Source: Nostocales cyanobacterium HT-58-2
Lineage (GTDB): Bacteria > Cyanobacteriota > Cyanobacteriia > Cyanobacteriales > Nostocaceae
Assembly: GCA_002163975.1 (NCBI GenBank)
Contig: CP019636.1
Span: 124,001-188,000, forward strand
Length of the DNA: 64,000 bases
Direction of reading: 5' to 3'
Shown: positions 46,919 to 56,261 of the stretch, piece after piece
Layout: the number at the start of each line of letters is the position of its first letter
Numbering within the stretch: position 1 is the stretch's first letter
Notes under the pieces: generated by a model
Told to the model about the DNA's origin: nothing
Database searches by the model: none
What the model saw: the letters and a program-made list of their open reading frames with translations, nothing else
Program-made: the position numbers and the translations under genes

Positions 46919-47308
46919 CTACGAATTTCCACTTAAAAGGCTGTAAACTAACCCAGTTAGTACAATCAAAGTTATAATCGTGTAAGTCAAGTCCCTTTGC
47001 CGCACAAACGCAAACAAAGAGAATACCACTCGTGCAATTGGTGTGGCAATTAATAGCAGCAATCCAAGTTGGATAACGCCACGACGACGACCTAATAAAA
47101 CTGCTGTTGCTACTCCCTCCGGAGAACGAAAATCTGCGGGTTCTCCTCGAAAGAACTGATAATTAGTAGAACTGCAACCGTAGCGAATTAAGTACAAAAC
47201 TCCGCCTATCAAAACCACAGATGTAGCAAAAACAACACCTAATCTTAAAAGGTTCCCTACAAACTGCTCAATTTGATGTTCGCTCCATCTACGCCTGGGT
47301 TGAGACAT
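46919..47308 (-). CDS. DUF1634-family membrane protein
   Basis: This 129-aa protein has three hydrophobic segments (about 20-45, 72-98, 104-125) and is of the DUF1634 family, which is usually encoded next to TauE/SafE permeases. It begins 1 bp after the stop of the TauE-like gene, so the two form an operon and probably one complex. The start is ATG 47308. Confidence 0.82.
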   Translation of the reverse strand: MSQPRRRWSEHQIEQFVGNLLRLGVVFATSVVLIGGVLYLIRYGCSSTNYQFFRGEPADFRSPEGVATAVLLGRRRGVIQLGLLLLIATPIARVVFSLFAFVRQRDLTYTIITLIVLTGLVYSLLSGNS

Positions 47309-47309
47309 G

Positions 47310-48143
47310 CTAAATCCCTCCCGTTAAACCTTTGTAAATCATCTCAACTGCCAGTCCCAAAATCACAAGGCTGAAGATATTTCGCAACAACCCAATCCTA
47401 GCTCTAACCAGTACCCTTGCTCCTAACAAAGCACCAAATAGTACCCCCAACATGACTGGCATTGCCAGTCCCGGATCGATATAACCCCGCTTCAGGTACA
47501 CCCCAGCACTAGCTGCCGCCGTTACCCCAATCATAAAATTGCTCGTGGTGGTAGAAACCTTAAATGGAATACGCATGGCTTGATCCATTGCTAGTACTTT
47601 AACAGCTCCTGAACCAATGCCAAGTAATCCTGAAAGTACCCCAGCAAGAAACATGAGTCCAAATCCAACTGGTACTGCACGGACAGTATAAAACTTTTGC
47701 CCATCAGGAGTTGGGTAACTACCATTTAGTTTGAGAAGAGTTGCCAAAGGATCTGGTTCACTGTCAAGGTGTTCAATGCGGTGTTGACGCGATAGGTATG
47801 CACTATACAGTAGAACAATACCGAAGACGATCGCGATCGCTCTAGTAGAAACTATGCCTGCCACAATGGCCCCGACTATGGCACCAAATGTTGTCGCTAC
47901 TTCCAGAAACATCCCTAACCGCAGATTAGTGTAACCTTCCTTGACGTAGGCAGATGCAGCTCCACTAGATGTAGCAATCACAGATACCAGTGAAGCACCA
48001 ACTGCATATCGAATATCAACCCCAAATGCCAAAGTTAACAAAGGTACAATTACGACTCCACCCCCTAAGCCAGTCAATGAGCCCAGAAAACCTGCGGTTA
48101 AGGAACCAAGCCAAACTGATAAGGAAAATTCTAAAATATTCAC
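47310..48143 (-). CDS. TauE/SafE-family sulfite/organic anion permease
   Basis: The 277-aa protein has about eight hydrophobic segments and family motifs such as GSLTGLGGGVVIVPLLTLAFGVDIRYAVGAS near the N-terminus and FLAGVLSGLLGIGSGAVKVLAMD in the second half. Such proteins export sulfite, sulfoacetate or other anions. It is followed by its DUF1634 partner. Substrate is inferred from the family; a LysR-YeiH sulfate-exporter pair lies next to it. Confidence 0.85.
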   Translation of the reverse strand: MNILEFSLSVWLGSLTAGFLGSLTGLGGGVVIVPLLTLAFGVDIRYAVGASLVSVIATSSGAASAYVKEGYTNLRLGMFLEVATTFGAIVGAIVAGIVSTRAIAIVFGIVLLYSAYLSRQHRIEHLDSEPDPLATLLKLNGSYPTPDGQKFYTVRAVPVGFGLMFLAGVLSGLLGIGSGAVKVLAMDQAMRIPFKVSTTTSNFMIGVTAAASAGVYLKRGYIDPGLAMPVMLGVLFGALLGARVLVRARIGLLRNIFSLVILGLAVEMIYKGLTGGI

Positions 48144-48456
48144 GTTCGTGAGTTTTGCGTCACTTAAATTACTATTTTTTTGGGCTGAGTTATGAAGCCG
48201 AATTGCCCATGTTTGTAAGCATTACTTTTATTGCATTTATGAGCAGCTTTGCTTAAAATGCTCAATTCAAGTTTACGTGAGCGTATCGATACAAGCAATC
48301 GTTCTTTTCTGTCAAAATGATAGATAAAATTGATTGAATTTGTGATGAAGCGCTGCTTCACCCCACACTAGCTCCCCCTACTTGTATTTAAAAAATCAAA
48401 TAGGAATTCTATACTGCTACAAATTCCAATAATATCTGTTCCACAGCAATGCTATC

Positions 48457-49386
48457 TTAATGGGTTATTAGTATCTGCTCAAAAGCTTGAGAGACTCTAG
48501 TAGAAAAGCGTTCCCGGTGCTTGAGTAACACAAATTGACGGGTGATATCAAAAAACGTCGTTGATTTTTGTGCTCCATCTATGATAACAACTGCACGAAG
48601 GGTACCGAGTTGCAGTTCCTTGTTTACCATCAATTCGGAAATTGCCGCCACACCTACTCCACTTTCGACAGCTACTTTGACCATTTCACCTGTACTCATC
48701 TCCAGAATAACTGTTAATTCGGCTAGCTCAATTCCCCAGTCTTGCAAAGCCTGCTCAAAACGTTGACGAGTACCTGAGCCTTTTTCTCGCATCACCCAAA
48801 CGGTTTTAGAAAGTTCATACATAGAAACACTCTGGCGTTCAAACCAAGGGTGAGACTTTCCAACCACAACAAGCAAGCGGTCGCCTCCTACCACTCGCTG
48901 TTCTAGAAAATCCTTAACTGATGGCTCAATTTCCCCTTCTACAAGACCGAGGTCAAACAATCCTTTGACTGTTCCAGCACTAATTTCTTGAGTGTTGCCC
49001 AAGGTACAGTTAACCTGAATTCCAGAATATTGTTGTTTGAACTTGCTGATGAACTGGGGAAGCCAATAATTACCAATTGTCTGACTTGCCCCTAACCTCA
49101 GTTCACCTTGTTGCAGATTGTTTAATTCTCGCAATCCCCGCTCGCACAAAGCAACTGCATTAAAAATTTTCTGCGCTTCCACTTGTAGCAACATCCCGGC
49201 ATCAGTTATCTCTATGTGACGACCGATGCGATGAAACAACTTCACGCCATATTTCTCTTCCAAGCTTTGAATTGCCGCACTTACGGAAGACTGGGTAATG
49301 TAGAGTGCCTCAGCTGCACGGGTAAAGTGCATATGCTGTGCTACTGCTAGAAAGATTTCTAACTGGTCGAGGGTCATCCTTGTCAT
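48457..49386 (-). CDS. LysR-family transcriptional regulator
   Basis: The 309-aa protein has an N-terminal winged HTH (about 3-62: LDQLEIFLAVAQHMHFTRAAEALYITQSSVSAAIQSLE) and a periplasmic-binding-like effector domain (about 90-300: LRLGASQTIGNYWLP). It is divergent from the YeiH gene and probably regulates it, as YeiE does. Candidate T-N11-A sites lie at 49390-49406 and 49474-49488. A shorter start (MTLDQ) is possible 9 bp in. Confidence 0.88.
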   Translation of the reverse strand: MTRMTLDQLEIFLAVAQHMHFTRAAEALYITQSSVSAAIQSLEEKYGVKLFHRIGRHIEITDAGMLLQVEAQKIFNAVALCERGLRELNNLQQGELRLGASQTIGNYWLPQFISKFKQQYSGIQVNCTLGNTQEISAGTVKGLFDLGLVEGEIEPSVKDFLEQRVVGGDRLLVVVGKSHPWFERQSVSMYELSKTVWVMREKGSGTRQRFEQALQDWGIELAELTVILEMSTGEMVKVAVESGVGVAAISELMVNKELQLGTLRAVVIIDGAQKSTTFFDITRQFVLLKHRERFSTRVSQAFEQILITH

Positions 49387-49389
49387 GGA

Positions 49390-49488
49390 TTAGTTTCCCT
49401 AACTAAAGTTTAGTAATTTTATTTAATCGTTTATTTCTATCATTTTTACAATAAAGAACGTTTGCTCCTATGGTTTAGCTTATCTAAA
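49390..49488. promoter_or_regulatory. Candidate LysR operators between the divergent genes
   Basis: TTAGTT-N5-AACTAA (49390-49406) and TTTAG-N5-CTAAA (49474-49488) are inverted repeats, the second with the T-N11-A spacing of LysR-type sites. Both sit in the 139-bp divergent region between the LysR and YeiH genes. ACTAAAGTTTAGT (49402-49414) adds a third half-site pair. Confidence 0.5.
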
Positions 49489-49525
49489 GTGAAATCAAGC
49501 ACAAGATGCAATTAAGCCATAACTC

Positions 49526-50527
49526 ATGAAAAAAATTAGTAGCCCTGACTATCCAATAAGACTAGAGAAGAGGATCTCAGTCGGGGTACGAAAACTTCTA
49601 TTTCTATGCAGTGCCTTTTTATGCCTGATAAATTGGATTTCATCACCTTTAGCACTAACGCTAGGGATGATTTTGTCGTTAACTGTGCAAAACCCCTTTC
49701 CGCGTACCAGTAGGTACGTCGCTAAATATCTACTACAAGGTTGTGTTATTTTGCTCGGTTTCGGGATGAATTTAGCGGTTGTACTCAAAGCAGGTGAGAG
49801 TGGCGCATTATTTGCAGCCGTTAGCATTGTGGCTACTTTTTTTTGCGGTAACATTTTGGGGCAGCAGTTGAAGATTCCTGTGAAAGCTTCTGTTCTTATT
49901 TCCGCGGGTACAGCAATTTGTGGCGGTTCGGCGATCGCTGCTGTTAGTTCAGTAATTAGCGCAGCAGAAAGTGAAATTTCTGTGGCTATGGGAACAGTTT
50001 TTCTACTTAATGCGGTAGCATTGTACGTCTTTCCACCTCTAGGTCATCTGCTGCACCTAACACCAACACAGTTTGGGACATGGGCAGGTGTAGCAATTCA
50101 TGATATTTCCAGCGTTGTCGGAGCAGCATCACACTTTGGTTTAGGCGCACTGAGCACAGCGACAGCAGTAAAACTCTCCCGTGCTTTGTGGATTGTCCCT
50201 GTCTCAGTGACAGCGGCTTTTATCTTCCGACGTTACCACATATGGGACAAGCAGCAGATTCCAAATCCAATACAAATACCTTGGTTCATTGGCTTGTTCC
50301 TTCTAGCTTCTGTAGTCAGGACGTTTGTACCAGGGACAGCTATTTGGTCACCGCTACTGACACGTCTATCAGAATCGGGGTTGACGCTGACATTGTTTCT
50401 TATTGGTGCAGGTTTGTCACAACCAGCGTTGAAGGCAGTTGGCTGGAAGCCGATGGTGCAAGGGATGGTGCTTTGGGTATTTATCAGTGTTAGCTCGATG
50501 TTAATTATTCGACAAGTTGTACATTAA
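49526..50527 (+). CDS. YeiH-family putative sulfate exporter
   Basis: The 333-aa membrane protein has about nine hydrophobic segments and the motif SAGTAICGGSAIAAVS plus GVAIHDISSVVGAA, both typical of the YeiH/Cons_hypoth698 family. It is often controlled by a divergent LysR (YeiE). Sulfate or sulfite export is the family suggestion; nothing in the sequence confirms the substrate. Confidence 0.87.
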   Translation: MKKISSPDYPIRLEKRISVGVRKLLFLCSAFLCLINWISSPLALTLGMILSLTVQNPFPRTSRYVAKYLLQGCVILLGFGMNLAVVLKAGESGALFAAVSIVATFFCGNILGQQLKIPVKASVLISAGTAICGGSAIAAVSSVISAAESEISVAMGTVFLLNAVALYVFPPLGHLLHLTPTQFGTWAGVAIHDISSVVGAASHFGLGALSTATAVKLSRALWIVPVSVTAAFIFRRYHIWDKQQIPNPIQIPWFIGLFLLASVVRTFVPGTAIWSPLLTRLSESGLTLTLFLIGAGLSQPALKAVGWKPMVQGMVLWVFISVSSMLIIRQVVH

Positions 50528-50713
50528 TAGAAGCAGACTACATTCATGCTTATGCGTTGAAAGATACTCCAGTAAGAGAAGTGTATTTTTTCACTAATTT
50601 CCCGCAACCAGGAAAACATAATTTCATTTCACTTTGTCAAGTTAGCTAACGAGAGGTCTATTCATCCTTGATGGGTTGGAAAGCAATTTGACAGAGTTAA
50701 TTTCTTATAGTGA

Positions 50714-51454
50714 TCACTTAGATTGACACATTTGTAAAATGCGGCGATCAATAGCACTGATATTATTTAGTGAATAATAATCTTGCAACGTTACAGAGTG
50801 AGCATAAGTACTGGACTCATCATCCATAACACGAGGCAATGTATTGTTTGTTGCCACCTGAGTTGGGCTTTTGTCACCAGGGTAACCAGTCACCGTCATT
50901 GCCAACTCTCCTGAAGAGTGAAGTGTGCCATTAAAGCAACTAAACTCTGAACTGGGCATATATAAAGCACCCACAACCTTGCCTTGCTGTTTCTCAAATA
51001 TGATGTAGCCTTGCCCTAGTTGACCTGATTTAGGCGATTGACCATAGAGGTAAATGCCATCTTGCTTGGGTAACCTAGCTCTTATAGGCGTAGTTGCGGT
51101 TGTTTGGGCAGAGGTGAGGGGATCTCCAACCTTTGTTGTGGTTGTAGATACTGCTTCCAAATTATTTGGGTGAGTAAAATGAGTTGGAACGGTAGCTGAT
51201 TTTGCTAGTACTCTTTGTAGACGGGTTTCTTTGTTCTGAGTGTATTCTGAAGTTGGGTAAGGATTTCTTTGCAACCAAGTATAAGTTGGTAATTGAGAAT
51301 CTGTAGATGACACTATGGATGAGTCAACGTACGCAAGCTGATTACTCATTACTGGTTTAGGGCGATTGGCAACCACGCCAAGCAACAGAAGTACACCAAC
51401 AAAGGGGATTCCTAATAAACTAGAGGAAGGGAATTTTTTGATGTTGTTTGGCAC
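50714..51454 (-). CDS. Membrane-anchored hypothetical protein
   Basis: The 246-aa protein has a single N-terminal membrane anchor (about 13-29: LLGIPFVGVLLLLGVV), a hydrophilic linker rich in Ser and Thr, and a C-terminal beta-rich domain (LYGQSPKSGQLGQGYIIFEK, then GALYMPSSEFSCFNG with two Cys near the end). The start is GTG 51454 with AGGAG about 8 bp upstream. I do not recognise the family; the 640-bp gap on its 5' side includes an AT-rich stretch with no gene. Confidence 0.55.
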   Translation of the reverse strand: MPNNIKKFPSSSLLGIPFVGVLLLLGVVANRPKPVMSNQLAYVDSSIVSSTDSQLPTYTWLQRNPYPTSEYTQNKETRLQRVLAKSATVPTHFTHPNNLEAVSTTTTKVGDPLTSAQTTATTPIRARLPKQDGIYLYGQSPKSGQLGQGYIIFEKQQGKVVGALYMPSSEFSCFNGTLHSSGELAMTVTGYPGDKSPTQVATNNTLPRVMDDESSTYAHSVTLQDYYSLNNISAIDRRILQMCQSK

Positions 51455-52027
51455 CCTATTTCTCCTGTAAAAAAAATATCTTGGTTTTCTGCAACTTACC
51501 TACAAACGTACCGAACTATTAAGTTGTAAAGGCTCCGTCAATGGTTTGATTTATATTGTCTAGAAAAAATCTCTTTCAACAAAGGAACTTTTTCTTTAAT
51601 TTTGGGTCATTGAATCCTGGGCGATGATCTTAACCTATCATTGTTTGGGTTACTCGTGCTTCATCCATCAGAGTCACCCAAATGGGTGATATTTTGAAAA
51701 ATAAAAATTCAAAACGAAAAGCTAATTTTTGATATTTTTTATTTTTTATTCTTAATTTTTAAAATATTTATACCTGCATGAACAAGGAGAACTACACAAG
51801 CAATTCTCTCGATTCCGGATTTCGTCCAAAAACTTTGGCAAAAATCACATCAATCCAGGGAATTAGGAAAGTCATCCGTTCGGCGTAGCCGTTCTCGAAC
51901 GCGAGTGTGTCTGGTGATAGGTGATAGGAGAAGGGCAGGGAGGTTCGCGCGAGTGTGCAGACTACTGTCTAGGATTCAGTCTCAGAGTGTTTTGTCGTCG
52001 TCAACGTAGTGGCTCATAATGACAAAA

Positions 52028-52051
52028 ACGCCCCCTAGGTTCAGGAGGCGT
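52028..52051 (-). terminator. Terminator of the sigma-factor gene
   Basis: ACGCCCCCT (52028-52036) and AGGAGGCGT (52043-52051) pair, with one G-T pair, and on the minus strand the stem is followed by TTTTTGTC. It is 45 bp beyond the sigma-factor stop. Confidence 0.85.
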
Positions 52052-52095
52052 GTCAGTTTTATTGTGTCAAGATGTAGCAATGCTACGTCTGTACT

Positions 52096-53079
52096 TTAGC
52101 TAGCAACGTACTCTTTGACATTTGCACGACGGCGACGCAGATGAGCTAGAGCTTGATGCTCTAACTGACGGACGCGTTCGCGGCTGAGATTCAACCGTTC
52201 GCCAACTTTTGCCAAAGACATTTCATTACCATCTACTAAACCAAAGCGCAGTGCTAGAACTTCTCTCTGTTGTGGGGTGAGTTCTGCCAACATATTGTTC
52301 AAGTCTTGGCGCAAGAATTCCTGTGTCATGTAATACTCTGGTGATGGTCCTTCATCTTCGAGCATTTCTTGCAGTTCGGTATCTTGGTTATCGCCAACTT
52401 TGACATCCAAAGAGACTGGTTGACGCGCCATGTTCAGATACTCACGGATCTGAGCTGGTTCTAACTCAAGTTCTTTGGCAATTTCAGCAGGAGAAGGTGA
52501 TCTACCTAACGTCTGAGCAAGTTCTCGCTGCACTTTCTTAATTTTGTTGAGTTTCTCGGTGATGTGGATAGGTAAGCGAATGGTACGACCTTGCTGGGCG
52601 ATCGCACGAGTAATAGCTTGGCGAATCCACCAGTAAGCGTAAGTCGAAAACTTGTAACCCCTCATTGGGTCAAATTTCTCTACACCTCGCTCTAATCCTA
52701 GTGTTCCTTCCTGGATGAGATCCAGAAACTCCATATTCCGCTTCTGGTACTTCTTGGCAATGGCAACGACTAAGCGCAAATTCGCTTCAATCATCTTCTG
52801 CTTTGCCCGCTTGCCTTGGTGTACTATCTGTTTGACATCAGTCTCAGATTTACGAACATGATCCGCCCACTCTTGTAAGGTCGGTTCATGGCGCAATTTC
52901 TTGGCCAAAGCCTCCTTAGCATCCAGGAGCGTCATCATTTGTTGTACCTGTTTCCCATAAACAATCTCTTGCTCACGGGTTAGCAGTGGTACACGACCAA
53001 TCTCGCGCAGATAGGTTCGCACCATATCAGCCGTGAATTTGGCGTTAAGGTTTTCAGTTTGGTTGTCAACAGTAGGCAT
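52096..53079 (-). CDS. Group 2 RNA polymerase sigma factor (SigB-like)
   Basis: The 327-aa protein has sigma region 1.2-2 (MVRTYLREIGRVPLLTREQE, then ANLRLVVAIAKKYQKRNMEF LDLIQEG and the region 2.4 AYWWIRQAITRAIAQQ), region 3 (LPIHITEKLNKIKKV) and region 4 (HTH: MSLAKVGERLNLSRERVRQLE). Lack of a long N-terminal region 1.1 and the 327-aa length mark it as a non-essential group 2 factor, probably SigB-type. It is transcribed alone with a clear terminator. Confidence 0.9.
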   Translation of the reverse strand: MPTVDNQTENLNAKFTADMVRTYLREIGRVPLLTREQEIVYGKQVQQMMTLLDAKEALAKKLRHEPTLQEWADHVRKSETDVKQIVHQGKRAKQKMIEANLRLVVAIAKKYQKRNMEFLDLIQEGTLGLERGVEKFDPMRGYKFSTYAYWWIRQAITRAIAQQGRTIRLPIHITEKLNKIKKVQRELAQTLGRSPSPAEIAKELELEPAQIREYLNMARQPVSLDVKVGDNQDTELQEMLEDEGPSPEYYMTQEFLRQDLNNMLAELTPQQREVLALRFGLVDGNEMSLAKVGERLNLSRERVRQLEHQALAHLRRRRANVKEYVAS

Positions 53080-53625
53080 TGGTGCGTTTTCCTCTACTCC
53101 GTAAACAAAAATGAATACTCAATGACTAGGGCGGATTGGGAAAGTTAGTACACGTATTACGCAACCAGGGGAACTCTTACAGAAAAAATTGATTCCTACA
53201 GAGTCTGTCAAGACGGTCACTCTCTTTGATAGGTTCCCCTACCTTCCCTACATTTTGAAATCGTTTATAAACATGCTGGCTTATTTTCCAGAATTCTTTT
53301 AATTCTTCCGTCGCTGGCGGTGACAGTTATAATACGAAGTCGATATGAGTTCTACTTATCTCTATAGTACGACAAATCGTGCCGATAGTAAAGTAGCCTA
53401 GTTAAATCTTTCAATTATAATGCAAATCAATACTTTTGCACAAAAAATCTGACATAGTTTTTCAAAACTTACTATATATATAGTGACTCCATAATCCCGT
53501 AATCAGTCCTCCGCCTATAGCCGGATAACCGAACTGAAATGGTTATCATCATGGAGGGATGTCACCAAATCTAAAAATCAGGAATGGGAAATTCTGAATT
53601 GGTAGTTGATATATTTTCTCCACTA

Positions 53626-53734
53626 CTAACCTGGGTTTACAGCTATTAATCTTTCCACTAAAGACTCAATAGCTGATAAAGGCGCTCCTGGCTTGAGAGC
53701 CACATCAATTGCCTTGTACATCAATTGCCTTGTA
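53626..53734 (-). pseudogene. Lost C-terminal end of the MNT-type gene and its 16-bp duplication
   Basis: CATCAATTGCCTTGTA occurs twice in tandem at 53703-53718 and 53719-53734. Deleting one copy restores the frame so that the gene runs on to TAG at 53626-53628, adding about 25 residues (VALKPGAPLSAIESLVERL first). The preserved reading frame in the now untranslated stretch suggests the duplication is recent. Confidence 0.75.
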
Positions 53735-54295
53735 AGTACCTGGGTCATGAATTTTAAGCCACTTCCAACTTTCTTTGGAACCAAGATACCACTTCTGGCT
53801 TAAGGCAAAATAGTCTTCAAGCAGTGCATACAACAGCCACACACGACGATGGTCAGCCTCAATGTCTCCTTGTGAGATGCGCTTTAACATCTTACTGAAC
53901 CAAGTGTGCCGCCGTTGAATTTCATTTGCTGATAGGACCGCAGGACTAGTGGCAAAGAACTCATCCACTTGCTTGAGCAGTCTTTGTGCAAAACTTTCCT
54001 GCTCTCGCAACACTATGCCCCCTCTAATCCGCAGGAAGGAACTATCTATGATAATAACATCTTTCTCGTTATAGATGAAAATATCCAAGTAGCTGTTATT
54101 CCAGAGGCGGGCATTATGCAAACTCTCGCCAGTTTGTCTAACGGCAAACAGCTCGTAGTCACTTTCAGCAGTGTGTGTGCCTTTGGCTCTAGAACGGTAC
54201 AATATCACAGTGTGACAGCCGTGAATATTGCACAGTTCATCAACCACTGCTGCAAGAAGAGGGTCATTGCTGAGTGGATTTAAGGTGCTGGACAT
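53705..54295 (-). CDS. MNT-type nucleotidyltransferase-like protein, C-terminally truncated
   Basis: The 196-aa protein has a minimal-nucleotidyltransferase core: ILYRSRAKGTHTAESDYEL (the GSxxxG...DxD region, here YRSRAKG with the first Gly replaced by Arg-flanked Tyr), then LDIFIYNEKD. Helical C-terminal part resembles HEPN/MNT partner helices. A 16-bp tandem duplication (53703-53734) shifts the frame after YKAIDV and ends the protein four codons later. Without it the frame would continue as ALKPGAPLSAIESLVERL to a stop at 53626. It is probably a recent pseudogenising event. Confidence 0.7.
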   Translation of the reverse strand: MSSTLNPLSNDPLLAAVVDELCNIHGCHTVILYRSRAKGTHTAESDYELFAVRQTGESLHNARLWNNSYLDIFIYNEKDVIIIDSSFLRIRGGIVLREQESFAQRLLKQVDEFFATSPAVLSANEIQRRHTWFSKMLKRISQGDIEADHRRVWLLYALLEDYFALSQKWYLGSKESWKWLKIHDPGTYKAIDVQGN

Positions 54296-54406
54296 AATCG
54301 CATTTGTTTAGAAATTGATAATGAGTTTGTCGTCGCGTTGAAGCGTAACGACAAGCTTAGATATTAACTACCAATTACTAAATCCAAAATCCAAAATTTC
54401 AAATCC

Positions 54407-56137
54407 CTAAAAGCCGAGATCTGCTTTAGCTAATTCAGCAGCAGCGAAGACTTCTTCATCTGGCTTTTCGTCCCAAGCAGTTTCGCCAATTTCTTCATAG
54501 AATTTGGTATCGTAGGGACGAGTACGGACAACAACAGGCATAGGAACGGCGTGACCTAAAATCAGGGCTTGTTGCTTAGAGTCCAACTTTGCTAATACAG
54601 ACCGCAAGGCGCCTCCACCAGAAACCCCAGTAAAAATCGCCTCAATGTCTTTTTCATCATTGAGTAAGGCGGTGATCCGAGTGCCAATCTGGGACATCAC
54701 TTCATTATCTATGCCCGATGGACGTTGATCAACGACCAAAAGCGTGACAAAGTATTTGCGCATCTCGCGAGCGATCGTCCCAAAGATAGTGCTTTGTACT
54801 GTTGCTGGATCGAGAAAACGGTGGGCTTCCTCAATCGTAATCATTAGTTGCGTTGGTCTATCGGTCGGATTTTTTGTTTGTAAAAACTTCTCCGCTTTAC
54901 TCACATAATGTTGGTGAATTCGTCGGGTAATCATATTAGTCACCAACATATACGAGAGCATATTTGACTGGGAGCCAAACTCTACGACAATATTCTTCCC
55001 AGCTTCTAGAGACCGCAACATTTGATTGACATAATTTTGCGGACAAGCGGCGCGCATATACTTTAGATTTTCCAATCGCAGAAGTTTACGCTGCAATGCT
55101 GTAATCGAACCTTGGTGTCCTCGCTTCTCCTCACAAAAGAGCTTGATTTCCTCGTTGGTCATATTTATTAATTGGAGAATCCAAGACTTGCCAAACTCCG
55201 CATACAAAATATTGGCATTATCTAAACTTGCTTCCGATAGCCCTAAATCTCGGCTGCATAATTTAATATCTTCTACTTCAATTTGGTCATAACTTAAGTA
55301 GAGTTCTTGAGCGTGAGGAACTCCTCGACGCTTGGTAGATTCTGGGTCAAGAGTGTAAACTTCAACGAGACTGGGAAAGAGCTGCTTTAAGCCTTTGACA
55401 GTACTCATTTGTTTGCCTTCAGAGACTGCTTCCCAGCCATACTCTGAGTGCATATCAAAAATTAAATTAACTGCAGCATTTTTGCGGATTGTCCCTGCTA
55501 AGAGTAAGCGCGTCAAAAAGGATTTGCCTGTTCCTGATTTTCCAAAAACGCCGTTGCTTCTTTCCACAAAGCGGTTTAAATCAAGGCAAACTGGTACTTC
55601 CATATCCAGTGGTTTGCCAATGGAAAAATTTTTCCTTTGAGGGTCATCTTCCCAACCAAAGACTCGGCGAAAATCTTCTTCTGAAGCTTCATACACTTGG
55701 CTAAAGTGGCTGGGAATCGTTTTCACTGGTAGTAGTTCCATCGTCGTGTTGGTTTGTGGCTGAAATGATGCCAAACCTGTGGTTGATGGAACAAAAGGAT
55801 TTGCAGATTTACCGTTGGTTGGAGAATAAGTTTCTTCCGATTCGGGGGTAAACATCAACATAGGTGCGAGGTTGATGGTACCGTAGGTCCCGCCTCCTGC
55901 TAAAATTTCTCGCAAAAAAGTATCTTCCCAATTAGGAGGATTAGCAATAATTCGTTGGTTGGCAATTCCTAACGCCACATCTGTGAGCATGCAGAAAAAA
56001 CGCGATCGCACCCCTTGCACGACTAAAAACTTACCGACGCGCATATCTTCCACCGAAACATCGGGGTGCAATCTAACTTCTAATCCCCCAGTGAGAGAGC
56101 CTTGTATGACTGAACCTAATGGCTGTCCCAAATTCAT
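54407..56137 (-). CDS. HerA-like ATPase (DUF87 family)
   Basis: The 576-aa protein has an N-terminal HAS-barrel-like region (MNLGQPLGSVIQGSL), then Walker A VFGKSGTGKSFLTRLL (about 195-210), Walker B LMITIEEAHRFLDP, and the arginine-finger-like VDQRPSGIDNEVMSQIGTR. HerA ATPases are hexameric DNA translocases, often paired with the NurA nuclease; no NurA is adjacent. ATG 56137 is used; GTG 56149 would add four residues. Confidence 0.85.
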   Translation of the reverse strand: MNLGQPLGSVIQGSLTGGLEVRLHPDVSVEDMRVGKFLVVQGVRSRFFCMLTDVALGIANQRIIANPPNWEDTFLREILAGGGTYGTINLAPMLMFTPESEETYSPTNGKSANPFVPSTTGLASFQPQTNTTMELLPVKTIPSHFSQVYEASEEDFRRVFGWEDDPQRKNFSIGKPLDMEVPVCLDLNRFVERSNGVFGKSGTGKSFLTRLLLAGTIRKNAAVNLIFDMHSEYGWEAVSEGKQMSTVKGLKQLFPSLVEVYTLDPESTKRRGVPHAQELYLSYDQIEVEDIKLCSRDLGLSEASLDNANILYAEFGKSWILQLINMTNEEIKLFCEEKRGHQGSITALQRKLLRLENLKYMRAACPQNYVNQMLRSLEAGKNIVVEFGSQSNMLSYMLVTNMITRRIHQHYVSKAEKFLQTKNPTDRPTQLMITIEEAHRFLDPATVQSTIFGTIAREMRKYFVTLLVVDQRPSGIDNEVMSQIGTRITALLNDEKDIEAIFTGVSGGGALRSVLAKLDSKQQALILGHAVPMPVVVRTRPYDTKFYEEIGETAWDEKPDEEVFAAAELAKADLGF

Positions 56138-56261
56138 TTCATTAATCACATAGTGATGAGTCTACTTTTATGTTGCATTGTAATTGTATGAGACAACATT
56201 TGTGATGCAACTTGCTATGAGTTCAAAGTCCATAGTCCAAACAATTTTGACTCTTGAGACA

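Noticed and set aside
48164-48361. 65-aa minus-strand ORF between the TauE gene and the LysR gene
   Set aside because: Lys/Ser/Ile-rich composition, no ribosome-binding site, no recognisable domain; likely chance.
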